A DNA stretch of 64,000 bases from Pedobacter deserti (lineage in GTDB: Bacteria > Bacteroidota > Bacteroidia > Sphingobacteriales > Sphingobacteriaceae). A program made the position numbers and the translations under genes. The stretch is taken from NCBI RefSeq assembly GCF_024436415.1, contig NZ_JAFMZQ010000001.1, positions 2,480,001 through 2,544,000 on the forward strand. The letters are read 5' to 3'. Of this stretch, positions 9,820-18,282 are shown in pieces. The notes under the pieces are model-generated. The model worked only from the letters and a program-made list of their open reading frames with translations. It did no database searches and was not told the origin of the DNA. Each line of letters opens with the position of its first letter. Positions within the stretch are counted from its first letter, which is position 1.

Positions 9820-9915
9820 AATGCCTCCGTTTTTAGGGTGATTACTGGTTTTAAAGGGTAACAAAAAACAATCTCCTTTGTTCACTGTTTTTCCTGAAAC
9901 AAATCATACAAGGCC

Positions 9916-10158
9916 ATGGAAAAAGATCTGAACCCATACGAATTCACCATCGACATAGATGGAGAACCACATGCCATACGCGTGGAGGTACCACAGGAAG
10001 GCGATTATATTGTATATATCAACGGAGAACGCAGCGGACATTTATATACTGTGCAGGGCGACACCAAACTTGAGTGGCGTACCGACGACGAGATCAGTCA
10101 GCGCCTGGTCGACGAGATCGGCGCCAACATTCTGCTGCTTGAAAACAACCTGCCCTGA
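9916..10158 (+). CDS. Conserved small hypothetical protein
   Basis: 80 residues starting MEKDLNPYEFTIDIDGEPHA. The pattern of short strands with conserved Gly and acidic residues suggests a compact beta-rich cytosolic domain. No signal peptide or catalytic motif is seen. It is divergent from the acidic protein at 9616 with about 100 bp between them. Function unknown. Confidence 0.65.
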   Translation: MEKDLNPYEFTIDIDGEPHAIRVEVPQEGDYIVYINGERSGHLYTVQGDTKLEWRTDDEISQRLVDEIGANILLLENNLP

Positions 10159-10239
10159 TTTTAACATTTCTTAACATTTCGGCATTTAAACTATTTGCCC
10201 CTTTAGCCCTCTATATCCATAAAGCACGAGGAACTGAAG

Positions 10240-10632
10240 ATGAGAAAGTTAATTTTTACCGCCGCTGTACTTGTCGGACTAAGCACAATGGCATTTGCAC
10301 AGGATGGAAGAGATAAGGGACAGGTAAGAACACCTGAAGAGCGGGCAAAGAAAATGACCGAACGTTTAAACAAAGACCTTTCACTTACGGCCGACCAGCA
10401 GTCGAAGATTTACGCGCTGAACCTTGAGGCAGCTAAAAAAGCCAAAGAGGCCCATGTAAAAGGTGAAAAGAAAGTTAAGGCCGACAGAGCGGCGTTCAAA
10501 GCAGCCAGGGAGGCGCACGAAAACCAGATCAACAGTATACTGACCGATCAGCAAAAGGCAACCTACAAAGAATTAAAAGCAAAACGGATGGAAGCGATGA
10601 AGGATAGGGTGAAAAAGAAGAGAGGCGCTTAA
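10240..10632 (+). CDS. Secreted helical DUF4890-like protein
   Basis: 130 residues with a clear signal peptide (MRKLIFTAAVLVGLSTMAFA, cleavage before QDG). The mature part is Lys/Ala/Glu-rich helix with the recurring pattern LTADQQSKIYAL and LTDQQKATYKEL, like the LTxxQ motifs of the periplasmic Spy/CpxP fold and Bacteroidota DUF4890. It is probably a periplasmic chaperone-like or stress protein, by analogy only. A good intrinsic terminator follows. Confidence 0.75.
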   Translation: MRKLIFTAAVLVGLSTMAFAQDGRDKGQVRTPEERAKKMTERLNKDLSLTADQQSKIYALNLEAAKKAKEAHVKGEKKVKADRAAFKAAREAHENQINSILTDQQKATYKELKAKRMEAMKDRVKKKRGA

Positions 10633-10676
10633 CCAAACGACAACAAGCTGATTATTATAGGGATAAATTGGTTTGG

Positions 10677-10708
10677 AAGGATGTCTGGCAACAGGCATCC
10701 TTTTTTTA
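10677..10708 (+). terminator. Rho-independent terminator after the DUF4890-like gene
   Basis: AAGGATG pairs with CATCCTT (10696-10702), with a second CTG/CAG pairing inside, followed directly by seven Ts. It separates this gene from the metallophosphoesterase. Confidence 0.85.
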
Positions 10709-10729
10709 TTACCGCATTTTATCACCGAA

Positions 10730-10765
10730 TTTGACAATCCCTTAATATGAGAAAGGGTATTTTTG
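10730..10765 (+). promoter_or_regulatory. Candidate promoter of the metallophosphoesterase gene
   Basis: TTTG at 10730-10733 and TATTTTTG at 10758-10765 match the Bacteroidota -33 and -7 elements with a 24-bp spacer, slightly long. The -7 box ends 6 bp before the ATG, so the transcript would start at or next to the start codon. Confidence 0.45.
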
Positions 10766-10771
10766 TAACAC

Positions 10772-11899
10772 ATGACAATTTCTGAAGACGACCCCATACA
10801 CACAACACCAGTTTTTAAAAAAGGACAACCCGACGACACCTACAAATACCTGCCGTTGCCCCGGCCTACGGGCGCTTATCCTTATCACTTAGAGATTTCC
10901 AAAGTTATTCCCGGCATTCGCCGCGACAAAATGACCTTCCAGATGGTAGGCGATACAGGCAGTATGCGCAACCCGGACTTCCTGAAGCTGGTTTCCAGGC
11001 AGATGCTAAGCCAGTTTGACGATGTGGACGAATACGGCGACAAACCGGAATTTCTGTATCACCTGGGTGATATTGTGTACAACCATGGCGAAGCCCACGA
11101 ATACCAGCGTCAGTTTTTCGACCCGTTTAATGGTTATCCGGCACCTGTATTTGCCATACCCGGCAATCACGACAGCGATGTCAATCCGCTTAGTAAGGTT
11201 CCTTACAACAGTCTGGATACCTTTGTAAGGGTCTTCTGTTCGGAAACACCCAGCGAAGTGGAGTTTAGTGGCGGCAATTCCCGGAAAAGTATGGTGCAGC
11301 CAAATGTATACTGGACTATGGAAACACCGCTGGCGAATTTCATCGGACTAGCCTCCAACGTCCCAAAATTTGGGGTAGTGACACCCGAACAGCGCAGTTG
11401 GTTCATCAAAGAACTTGAATGGGCCAAAAGCGAACATCCTGACAAGGCCTTGTTTGTCTGCATTCACCATTCACCGTATTCGGGCGACATCAACCATGGT
11501 TCTAGCATGCCCATGATCGAAATGCTGGAGAGCGCCTACGTAGAGGCAGGCGTGAGGCCGCATGCTGTTTTCAGCGGACACGTGCACAACTACCAGCATT
11601 TTGAAAAACACTATCCCGACGGTGACGTAGTAAATTATATTGTAGCCGGGGGCGGGGGTTACGATGAACTGCACCCCATTGCCCGTAAAGACGATCCGTA
11701 CTTCACTGCCGCGCTGCCGGAGTTTGAGGGTGTGCGGCTCGTCAACTACTGCGACGACCGGCATGGCTTTTTAAAGGTACACCTGGAGCGGACAGAAAGC
11801 GGCTTATTGCTCAGCGGAGGCTATTTTGCCGTGCGTGCCAAGAACGGTACGGAAGCACCGAAAGAGCCGGAAGACAGTTTCGAGATCCGCATCAACTAA
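10772..11899 (+). CDS. Calcineurin-like metallophosphoesterase
   Basis: 375 residues with the full set of metallophosphatase blocks: VGDTG at 59-63, HLGDIVYNHG at 97-106, GNHD at 131-134, the paired His of IHHSP at 232-233 and GHVH at 269-272. These bind two metal ions and hydrolyse phosphomonoesters or diesters; the substrate is unknown. No signal peptide is seen, so it should be cytosolic. It lies between a terminator and a convergent DUF6266 gene whose stop overlaps its own by 8 bp. A later start, MTFQMVGDTG, is possible because the promoter leaves almost no leader. Confidence 0.9.
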   Translation: MTISEDDPIHTTPVFKKGQPDDTYKYLPLPRPTGAYPYHLEISKVIPGIRRDKMTFQMVGDTGSMRNPDFLKLVSRQMLSQFDDVDEYGDKPEFLYHLGDIVYNHGEAHEYQRQFFDPFNGYPAPVFAIPGNHDSDVNPLSKVPYNSLDTFVRVFCSETPSEVEFSGGNSRKSMVQPNVYWTMETPLANFIGLASNVPKFGVVTPEQRSWFIKELEWAKSEHPDKALFVCIHHSPYSGDINHGSSMPMIEMLESAYVEAGVRPHAVFSGHVHNYQHFEKHYPDGDVVNYIVAGGGGYDELHPIARKDDPYFTAALPEFEGVRLVNYCDDRHGFLKVHLERTESGLLLSGGYFAVRAKNGTEAPKEPEDSFEIRIN

Positions 11900-12533
11900 A
11901 CACAATAGCCCCGGTATACACGCTGTTGGAAATCGCCCGGCGGTCGTCTCTTACAAACGAGATATAGGTATGCGCCGACAGCCCCTTCAAAGGGGCTGGA
12001 ACTTCCAGCAATTGTGTCTGCGCTTTACGCTCTACACCACTTATCAGGTACACCGGATTAGATTGATCGGGAAAAAATGCCATCAGCATGGTCTTATCTT
12101 GCGCTCCGGCATGCGGATCGTGCTCATCATAGTCCCAGTAAAACCGGAAACCATCAGCTACTGCCACTACGACGGCGTTTTCGGCAACAGCCAGCCCACC
12201 TTCGGTAAGGCGCACCTTATCATACTCGAGAAACTGATGTGGGTACACCCCACCAATGGCATGCTTTAGGTTGTACGATTTCGCCGAATTATTCGCGCTG
12301 TTGCCATTGCGCAGTGCGGAAAGCTCAAACCCGATGGCGAGATAAGGCTTGATGAATTGAAAGAAGGTACCCAGCACCGGCATCCGCTGCAGTACCGCTT
12401 TTTGCTTTTCCGAACGGGGCGGTACTACCTGAGGCGCAGCCCTTAAAATGAGTTTGCCTTGTTTAACATAACCGAAGATCGGCCCGATTTTGCCTTTAAA
12501 AGGACCCAATGGTCCGTACCTGGCCACACCCAT
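11892..12533 (-). CDS. DUF6266-family protein (copy A)
   Basis: 213 residues starting MGVARYGPLGPFKGKIGPIF. It resembles the protein at 38629-39276 in length, in its opening (MG-x-Gly/Phe/Lys-rich), in the central FIKPYLAIGFE/WISPLIKVGFQ segment and in the C-terminal AHTYISFV-x-DDRRAISNSVY versus VHVWMSFVSADRKMASNTVY. Both fit DUF6266, a Bacteroidota family of unknown function. No signal peptide or membrane helix. It converges with the metallophosphoesterase with an 8-bp overlap of the two stops. Confidence 0.75.
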   Translation of the reverse strand: MGVARYGPLGPFKGKIGPIFGYVKQGKLILRAAPQVVPPRSEKQKAVLQRMPVLGTFFQFIKPYLAIGFELSALRNGNSANNSAKSYNLKHAIGGVYPHQFLEYDKVRLTEGGLAVAENAVVVAVADGFRFYWDYDEHDPHAGAQDKTMLMAFFPDQSNPVYLISGVERKAQTQLLEVPAPLKGLSAHTYISFVRDDRRAISNSVYTGAIVFS

Positions 12534-12669
12534 AATACGATAGATTTTATTGATCAGGCTACATTGCCCGACAGCTTAAAGTTAACATACCACACTATTT
12601 GCGAAGCACATGCGCTATGAAATGATATGTTTTGACTACAATATCGATCGCCAGGTCGGCCAAAGTTGT

Positions 12670-12713
12670 GTGGATGACAAGTGGACGACAAGTGGATAAC
12701 AGGTGGATAACAA
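12670..12713 (+). repeat. Four tandem 11-bp repeats resembling DnaA boxes
   Basis: Four head-to-tail 11-mers without gaps: GTGGATGACAA, GTGGACGACAA, GTGGATAACAG, GTGGATAACAA. The core GTGGATAA is the complement of the DnaA box TTATCCAC(A). They lie in a 212-bp intergenic stretch (12534-12745) with no gene. The repeat itself is certain; a DnaA role is inference. Confidence 0.75.
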
Positions 12714-12745
12714 CTGGAGAATCAGGCTTATCACTAGCTTGTGGG

Positions 12746-15592
12746 CTAGTCGGCATCAACACGGAACACCCTGCCACCAAACTTAGATAAATCGTAGCTG
12801 AGGCCGAGGGTAAACACCCGGGTTTGTTGTTTAGTCCGGCTGTCGATGATCGTGTTGCCCGACAGCACACGTGAAATGTTATTGCCCTGGGCAAGCAGAT
12901 CGTTCCCGCTCAGGTTAAACCTAAGTGTATTTTTTAAAAAGCCTTTGCTTAAGGCCATATTGATGACCAGCGGGTTAGCCTCCTGAAGGGCATAACCATA
13001 GTTGATGCGCTTATATGCGTCAAATCTGATGTGGTAAGATTTCTTAACCGTAAGTTCCGCCTGCATGTTTAAGTTGATGTTCGACACATCTCGCAAGGTA
13101 GAATCGACCCCGGTGCCACTCCTGGTATTTGCATAGTTTCCGCCCGCCGAGAGCGAGAGCGTTTTTAGTCGCATGCTGCCGTTTATGTTCATCTGGAGCG
13201 CATTGCTTCGGAAGAAGGCAGGTGCGCTGATCATGCCCAAACCCATAGGCTGCTGCATATAGGCTGTGCGTAGGAGCGAACCTGCGTCATTGTTGTTTGT
13301 AACCGAATAATTCAGGTTCATGCTTACATTGAACTTCTTGAAGTTGTAGCGCCCGTTGAGCCTCTGCGCAAAGTTGAGCCCCGAACCGAAGGCCCGCTGA
13401 TTGTTGAACAGGATTGCCCGGTTAGAGCGACCAATATTGCCGGAGAGACCGAAAAAAAGCTTGTTTTTCAGGAACGGGAAATTGGCGTAATAATTCGCGT
13501 TGACGCCGTAATTGCCGTTTACGTTCTCATAGCGGGTGATCTGCCGGTAGCTGTCGAGCGTGTCGGGTATGAGGATTACATGGTCCACAATTTCGCGCTG
13601 CGTAACGTTGGCATTCAGGCCTGTTTGCACGGAAAAGCCAGTCTTTGCATGATTGTAGTTAAAGCTCAGCCTCATACTATGATTGAAGGACGCTTTCAGG
13701 TCGGGGTTGCCAACAACGATATTTTGCAGGTTTTGGGTATTGCGAATCGGCTGAAGTTGATGGATGGAGGGATTGTTGTTGGAGCCGTTATAACTGGCGG
13801 AAATGGTCTTGTTTTTCGCAAGGGTTTTGCCGAGACTGACGCTTGGAGCATAATTGAAAGTGTTGTTTACAAATTTTTGCTTCAGTTTCAGGTCCTCGTT
13901 GCTGAGCATGTTGGGCCGCGCATTGATTCCGAAGTTGTACCGGAAATTTTTGCGGCTATAATTATAGTCGAGGTTGATTGATTGGCTGAGGCTGGTTGAC
14001 CGGAACGACTGGCTGAGCGAGTCGACCAGCGCGACGCGGCCTGTGATATTGTCGTTCACAAAAGTTGATACCTCGCTGGATGACAGGTTGATATTGCCGC
14101 TGTAACCCAGGGTAAGGTGACGGTTTACCAGACTGTCTTTAGGTTTTTTAAACCCAAAGCTATAGTTAAACCCCGCATTAAAACCGCGGCTGTCCGACCG
14201 GTTAAGGAGGTCGCGGTTAAGCACCGAATCTTTTTCGAGCGCGCCTGTGGCTTTGTTGTAGTACAATGTATTCGTATTGATCTGCTGTGTGCCGTTATTT
14301 CCTGATGTGGAAACGCCACCGCTGAACGTGATGCGGTGGGGTGATTTTGAAGGCTTGCGGGCAGCTGAGAAAGAAGCGTTCAGGTTGGGGGTCGAGTTCT
14401 TCGACTGCGTGCTGTTGCGCAAATCTTGCCGGACGAGGCCGAATTGATTGGTCGCCGAGCTGTTTGCCGCATTGGAGCGGTTTAACGCACCGTTGAAGTT
14501 TGTGGTCAGGAAGAGCTTCTTGTTATTAAAATGCAGGTTACCGTTCAAGTGGTGACGGCTTCCGCCATTGTCGCCAGCACTTCTGGAATTGTTTACGAAA
14601 GTTCCCTCTGGATATACAGATTCCATAACCTGCTCCTGAGAGAAGGCGTTGCTGTTATTTCTGAAATTGTATCCAAAACCGCCGCGGGTATGTTTACCGA
14701 ACTTGTCGTTATGACTGAAGCCTCCGGTAATGTTTCTGCTTGTTCCGGCTCCGTTGTTTTGGGTTCCGATATTGCCCTGAGCGGAGGTCTGCTTTCCGCC
14801 CTTCCAGAGATTGCCGCTGAGGCCGCTTCCGATCATGTCGTTGGATCCCGCATTTGCCGATGCGTTGCCGAAGGTGCCGTTGTCCATACCCGGTTTGGTG
14901 ACAATGTTCAGCAACTTTCTGGGTTCGCCCACCTTAATACCCGTAAAGTTAGCCTCATCCCCAAAATCGTCGATGACCTGAATTTTAGATACGATACCGG
15001 CAGGCAGGCGCCGGATGAACTCATTGACGTCGCCAGTAAAGAAATCTTCACCGTTTACCCTCAACTTAACCATCTGCTTGCCCATGGACTTGACGTTGTA
15101 CTGGTCGTCGACCTCCATGCCTGGAAACTGCTTGATCAGATCCGCTACGTTATCGCCCTCAAGCACCTGAAAGGCCTCTGCATTGAACTCCACTGTGTCT
15201 TGCATGAACCTGACCGGGTTGGGTTTGCCTTTGATGACCACTTCTTTAAGCATTTGGTTGGACGGCTTCAGTTCGATAGGCTCGAGCCGCTTATGTCGTT
15301 CTTTTTCTGTAAAGCTATGCTCAAAGCTGACTTTTTGATAGGCAACACTGCTGATCTCCAGCGAAAACTTATTGACGGTTATTTTTGAAAAGCTGAAATA
15401 GCCTTCGGAATCGGTTATGCTTTTAAGCGTATCTTTTTCGGAGATCAGCAGCACTGTGGCGCCAGATATGGCCGTTTTAGCGGTATCGGTTATGCTGCCG
15501 GAGACCTTTCGGCTTTGTTGGGCGTGGAGACTCAGACTTCCGAAAAAAATAAGAAGCGTGACGATGAACCGAAGAGCAGGAGAGCGTTTCAA
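12746..15592 (-). CDS. Outer-membrane beta-barrel receptor-like protein (CarboxypepD_reg / OMP_b-brl_3 type)
   Basis: 948 residues with a signal peptide (MKRSPALRFIVTLLIFFGSL to HAQ), then a carboxypeptidase-regulatory-like beta-sandwich (about 30-110, VSGSITDTAKTAISGATVLL), a plug-like segment (about 125-240) and a long barrel. It is related to TonB-dependent receptors but belongs to the barrel-type-3 group common in Sphingobacteriaceae, without a SusD partner. Many Asn/Ser-rich strands (GNASANAGSNDMIGSGLSGN) are typical of these barrels. Substrate unknown. It ends FGGRVFRVDAD rather than with a terminal aromatic. The ATG at 15592 is supported by a -7 element about 18 bp upstream. Confidence 0.88.
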   Translation of the reverse strand: MKRSPALRFIVTLLIFFGSLSLHAQQSRKVSGSITDTAKTAISGATVLLISEKDTLKSITDSEGYFSFSKITVNKFSLEISSVAYQKVSFEHSFTEKERHKRLEPIELKPSNQMLKEVVIKGKPNPVRFMQDTVEFNAEAFQVLEGDNVADLIKQFPGMEVDDQYNVKSMGKQMVKLRVNGEDFFTGDVNEFIRRLPAGIVSKIQVIDDFGDEANFTGIKVGEPRKLLNIVTKPGMDNGTFGNASANAGSNDMIGSGLSGNLWKGGKQTSAQGNIGTQNNGAGTSRNITGGFSHNDKFGKHTRGGFGYNFRNNSNAFSQEQVMESVYPEGTFVNNSRSAGDNGGSRHHLNGNLHFNNKKLFLTTNFNGALNRSNAANSSATNQFGLVRQDLRNSTQSKNSTPNLNASFSAARKPSKSPHRITFSGGVSTSGNNGTQQINTNTLYYNKATGALEKDSVLNRDLLNRSDSRGFNAGFNYSFGFKKPKDSLVNRHLTLGYSGNINLSSSEVSTFVNDNITGRVALVDSLSQSFRSTSLSQSINLDYNYSRKNFRYNFGINARPNMLSNEDLKLKQKFVNNTFNYAPSVSLGKTLAKNKTISASYNGSNNNPSIHQLQPIRNTQNLQNIVVGNPDLKASFNHSMRLSFNYNHAKTGFSVQTGLNANVTQREIVDHVILIPDTLDSYRQITRYENVNGNYGVNANYYANFPFLKNKLFFGLSGNIGRSNRAILFNNQRAFGSGLNFAQRLNGRYNFKKFNVSMNLNYSVTNNNDAGSLLRTAYMQQPMGLGMISAPAFFRSNALQMNINGSMRLKTLSLSAGGNYANTRSGTGVDSTLRDVSNINLNMQAELTVKKSYHIRFDAYKRINYGYALQEANPLVINMALSKGFLKNTLRFNLSGNDLLAQGNNISRVLSGNTIIDSRTKQQTRVFTLGLSYDLSKFGGRVFRVDAD

Positions 15593-15609
15593 AACAAATG
15601 GTTATGAAG

Positions 15610-15617
15610 CAAATATA
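15610..15617 (-). promoter_or_regulatory. Candidate -7 element of the outer-membrane receptor gene
   Basis: The minus strand reads TATATTTG, a full TAnnTTTG match, 17 bp before the ATG at 15592. A -33 element was not clear. Confidence 0.45.
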
Positions 15618-15746
15618 AGGTTTTAGCCTTAAAATTGATTTTCTGATCGAGCTCATCTCTTATTCGCTTGATAGTAGTTTCTGCAAAGTAGGCTGTTAAG
15701 ACAAAGGACTTGCATGAACTTTGAACGAAAAATTAATGCGCTTTAC

Positions 15747-16004
15747 CTACAGCGCTTTGATTTCCTCAAGGGAAAGCTCAGTGAGTTCCGAGATTTCAGC
15801 GTCACTGGCTCCTTTCTGTTTGAGTTTTCGTGCGATTTGCATTTTAAGGTCATGGGCGATCTGTAATATGCGTTGTTCCGCTTCTTTAGACGCTTCGTCA
15901 AATGCTTCTTGAGCAGCCTGCTTCTTAGCCCACTCAATCCCTGCGTTCCAGTCAGATTTGGCTTTGAGATCTGAATCGTAAAGTTCTTGTTCTTCTTTAG
16001 TCAT
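15747..16004 (-). CDS. Possible intragenic short product of Rpn copy 1
   Basis: Same frame as the full-length nuclease, starting at the internal ATG at 16004 (MTKEEQELYDSDLKAKSDW) and giving 85 residues, the C-terminal domain alone. The ATG is preceded by GGAGGT (16012-16017 on the plus strand as ACCTCC) with a 7-nt spacer. Support comes from the free-standing gene at 19672-19905, which begins at exactly the same residue. Caution: Shine-Dalgarno sequences are little used in this phylum and GAG-GTA also simply encodes Glu-Val. Confidence 0.4.
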   Translation of the reverse strand: MTKEEQELYDSDLKAKSDWNAGIEWAKKQAAQEAFDEASKEAEQRILQIAHDLKMQIARKLKQKGASDAEISELTELSLEEIKAL

Positions 16005-16640
16005 TTTGCTTACCTCCGCAATTTTAAAGATCTTTTGAAAAACTCTTTTGTCGAGGATTGCAGGTATCTTGTCCAGACTGCTCAGGTTTTTTAAAACATA
16101 AAACCATTTGTCTAGGTCGGTCTGCAATTCCGCTTCGCTCTTATCAAAGTTAGGCAATTCCAGGAATTTATAACCCATGCCATTGTGAAAAACCTTGCCG
16201 GTCTTAAGATTTGCCAACTTGATATTATGCAGATAGTCGCCGTCGGATTCCTTGAAAGAAAACTCCATAATGCCGATCAGATATACCTCACTGAGAGCTG
16301 AAGACCAGTTGGAACTGTCTTTGGCCAGTTGGGAGCTGATCAATCTTGACATATAGAACACGCAGCGGTCGCTGAAGAACTCCTGATCGGTACGTTGCAT
16401 TTCAATGATAAACTTTTCACCGTCGGCGCCGGTGCAGGTGAGGTCGAAAAGCACTTTTTTCTCTTTTGAACTAGCTCCGTTTATTTCGGTCGGACTGTAA
16501 CTGATGTCGGCAATGACTTTCTCGCCCTCAAAGAGAACGTTTAGAAAGTCGATCATAATGTCTTTGTCGGGTTCGCTCCCGAAAAGGCGTTTGAAACCAA
16601 AGTCGGTAAGCGGGTCGAGGAATCTGGATGTAATTGGCAT
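15747..16640 (-). CDS. rpn: Rpn-family PD-(D/E)XK nuclease, copy 1
   Basis: 297 residues of the Rpn (recombination-promoting nuclease, 'PD-(D/E)XK transposase') family. The N-terminus FLDPLTDFGFKRLFGSEPDK is the family signature; the nuclease core has Asp66 (FDLTC) and Glu80-Met-Gln82 (the E-x-Q form of the motif). The C-terminal domain from Met213 is Lys/Glu/Ala-rich helix and ends in ISELTELSLEEIKAL. The codons just before Met213 contain GGAGGT placed 7 nt upstream of the ATG at 16004, so a second, shorter product is possible. The copy at 19919-20761 is almost identical up to residue about 242. In E. coli, Rpn proteins are DNA endonucleases with anti-phage activity inhibited by their own intragenic short form. 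No terminal inverted repeats were seen, so this is not an ordinary IS. Confidence 0.9.
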   Translation of the reverse strand: MPITSRFLDPLTDFGFKRLFGSEPDKDIMIDFLNVLFEGEKVIADISYSPTEINGASSKEKKVLFDLTCTGADGEKFIIEMQRTDQEFFSDRCVFYMSRLISSQLAKDSSNWSSALSEVYLIGIMEFSFKESDGDYLHNIKLANLKTGKVFHNGMGYKFLELPNFDKSEAELQTDLDKWFYVLKNLSSLDKIPAILDKRVFQKIFKIAEVSKMTKEEQELYDSDLKAKSDWNAGIEWAKKQAAQEAFDEASKEAEQRILQIAHDLKMQIARKLKQKGASDAEISELTELSLEEIKAL

Positions 16641-16722
16641 AAGAATTATTTCAGCAAACCTATGCAGATCTTCGCAGAAAAGCCAAGTTTCAAAATAATA
16701 ATTATTTACACAAAATATTGAT
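15916..16722 (-). repeat. 807-bp direct repeat, copy 1
   Basis: Nearly identical, without indels, to 20037-20843. It covers about 82 bp of upstream DNA plus the first 241 or so codons of the Rpn gene. The two copies are in the same orientation, about 3.3 kb apart, and flank the TlpA, AraC and DHFR-like genes, which recombination between them could delete. A third, 154-bp segment (15854-16007) recurs at 19755-19908. Confidence 0.9.
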
Positions 16723-16875
16723 AAACAATGTTATATACTGCTCTATATAGCGTGTTTGTGTAATTTGAATTGGTCTTTCTGACGACTTACCAACGCCGGT
16801 AACTTCTATTTCAGACCTTTCCCTGCTAATCAATTTTTCAGGAAAAAGATAATAATAATGTATCGAAGTAAAGCC

Positions 16876-18081
16876 TTAAATTTTGAGTAGCTTTTCCAGT
16901 TTTTTAGTGAGAAGGCCCTGGGAGTAACCCACCCATGAATCTATCAGTACACCGTCCGGACTTATGATAATATAATGTGGTATTCCACTTACTCCATACC
17001 TGGCGGCCAGCCCGGACATTCCTTTGCCATCGGTCAGATTGGTCCAGCTCACTTTCACGTGTTCCGAGGCTTTTTTCCAGGTCTCCAGTTTTTCGTCGAG
17101 GCTGAAACTTACTATGGTCACCTGATCGGAGAAGCGTTCGTGGAGTGCTTTAAGTTCGGGCATAGCGGCGATGCATGGGCCGCATCCAATGCTCCAGAAA
17201 TCGATAAGTAAATATTTACCTTTAAAGTCTGACAAGGTATGAACTGTACCGTCCAGACTCTTCAATGCCGTGTCAGCCATCTTTTCTCCCAGTTTCACGA
17301 CGACTGGCGGATACAGGAGCGTACGGATTTCCTGTCCCGAATGACTTTCCCGTTCTGTCGCCGGCAAAGACTTGTATAGGTTTGACACGGCTTGCTGATA
17401 TAGCGTGTCGGGGCTGTATTTCGCAAATCTTGCGTGCGTTTTAAATCTGTTGAGCCATACCCGGCCATGTTTACTTGTATTGCTCAGCAATTTAATGTCT
17501 ATGTTATCCATTATCCTGGTTATCGAATCCTGAACCGCGCGGAGGGAATCGATCTGGCGTTTGAGTACCTCGCGATACTGCTGGGTGGCAGAATCGCGCT
17601 GGCTACGTAGCGTGCTTTCTTGTGCGGATAAGGCCTGCAGTTCATAAAGCTGTGGTTCACTGGCGGATATATAGCGAGATAGATCTTTCTGTTCGGGTAT
17701 ATTTGAAACTACCTTCCATGTTTTTAAGTATTTGCCTGTGCCTTGCACTTTTATGCTGCTCCCCGGGCGAGCCCAAAGTTCAAGGTAACCCGAGGGGAAC
17801 CCAGGGTCAAATATCATCAGTCCGTATTGGCTTAACTCCGCTACCGAGTCTGACAAATGAAAGACACCTTGATGAAGGGTGTCTTTGTCAACGGAACTGA
17901 GCAGGTTGCCTTCGTTACGCATGAGGTTAATTACCGTTCCGTCGGGCAGATTCTTGATTTTACCTTTCACTACAAACGGATCTTGAGCCAGGCTCACAGA
18001 TGTATGGCAAAAGATAAAGTAACTAAATAGCGCAGTTATTCGTAATAAGGAAGTAATGTCTGAAAGCGTATACGGTCTCAT
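16876..18081 (-). CDS. TlpA-family thiol-disulfide oxidoreductase with DUF4369
   Basis: 401 residues. A signal peptide (about 1-33, ending SVSLAQ) leads to an N-terminal DUF4369-type beta domain (about 36-130, FVVKGKIKNLPDGTVINLM), a charged helical linker (about 145-200) and a C-terminal thioredoxin fold with active site C300-G-P-C303 (WSIGCGPC) and the cis-Pro in GIPHYIIISPDG. It reduces or transfers electrons to periplasmic proteins. Translation could begin at a TTG at 18099, but the ATG at 18081 gives the better signal peptide. It stands alone between the Rpn copy and a divergent AraC gene. Confidence 0.9.
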   Translation of the reverse strand: MRPYTLSDITSLLRITALFSYFIFCHTSVSLAQDPFVVKGKIKNLPDGTVINLMRNEGNLLSSVDKDTLHQGVFHLSDSVAELSQYGLMIFDPGFPSGYLELWARPGSSIKVQGTGKYLKTWKVVSNIPEQKDLSRYISASEPQLYELQALSAQESTLRSQRDSATQQYREVLKRQIDSLRAVQDSITRIMDNIDIKLLSNTSKHGRVWLNRFKTHARFAKYSPDTLYQQAVSNLYKSLPATERESHSGQEIRTLLYPPVVVKLGEKMADTALKSLDGTVHTLSDFKGKYLLIDFWSIGCGPCIAAMPELKALHERFSDQVTIVSFSLDEKLETWKKASEHVKVSWTNLTDGKGMSGLAARYGVSGIPHYIIISPDGVLIDSWVGYSQGLLTKKLEKLLKI

Positions 18082-18282
18082 ATCTATTTGGATAAGCAAT
18101 TTTTTATCTAAATTATGTGAATAAAGGTGACCTCAGAACATTTTAACATTTTTTAAGAAATCTAAAGGAATAATAATGCATGACCTGACTATTCTGGTAA
18201 GTCTTTATGTACCGCTACTGTCGGAATATCACTAACTTTATGCCGCAGCAAACGCCTTAAACTGTAAACCCAGTTCGAAATT

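Noticed and set aside
14531..15388. 285-codon open frame on the plus strand opposite the outer-membrane receptor gene
   Set aside because: It is fully antisense to a clear receptor gene, has no family motifs or signal, and results from the codon bias of the opposite strand.
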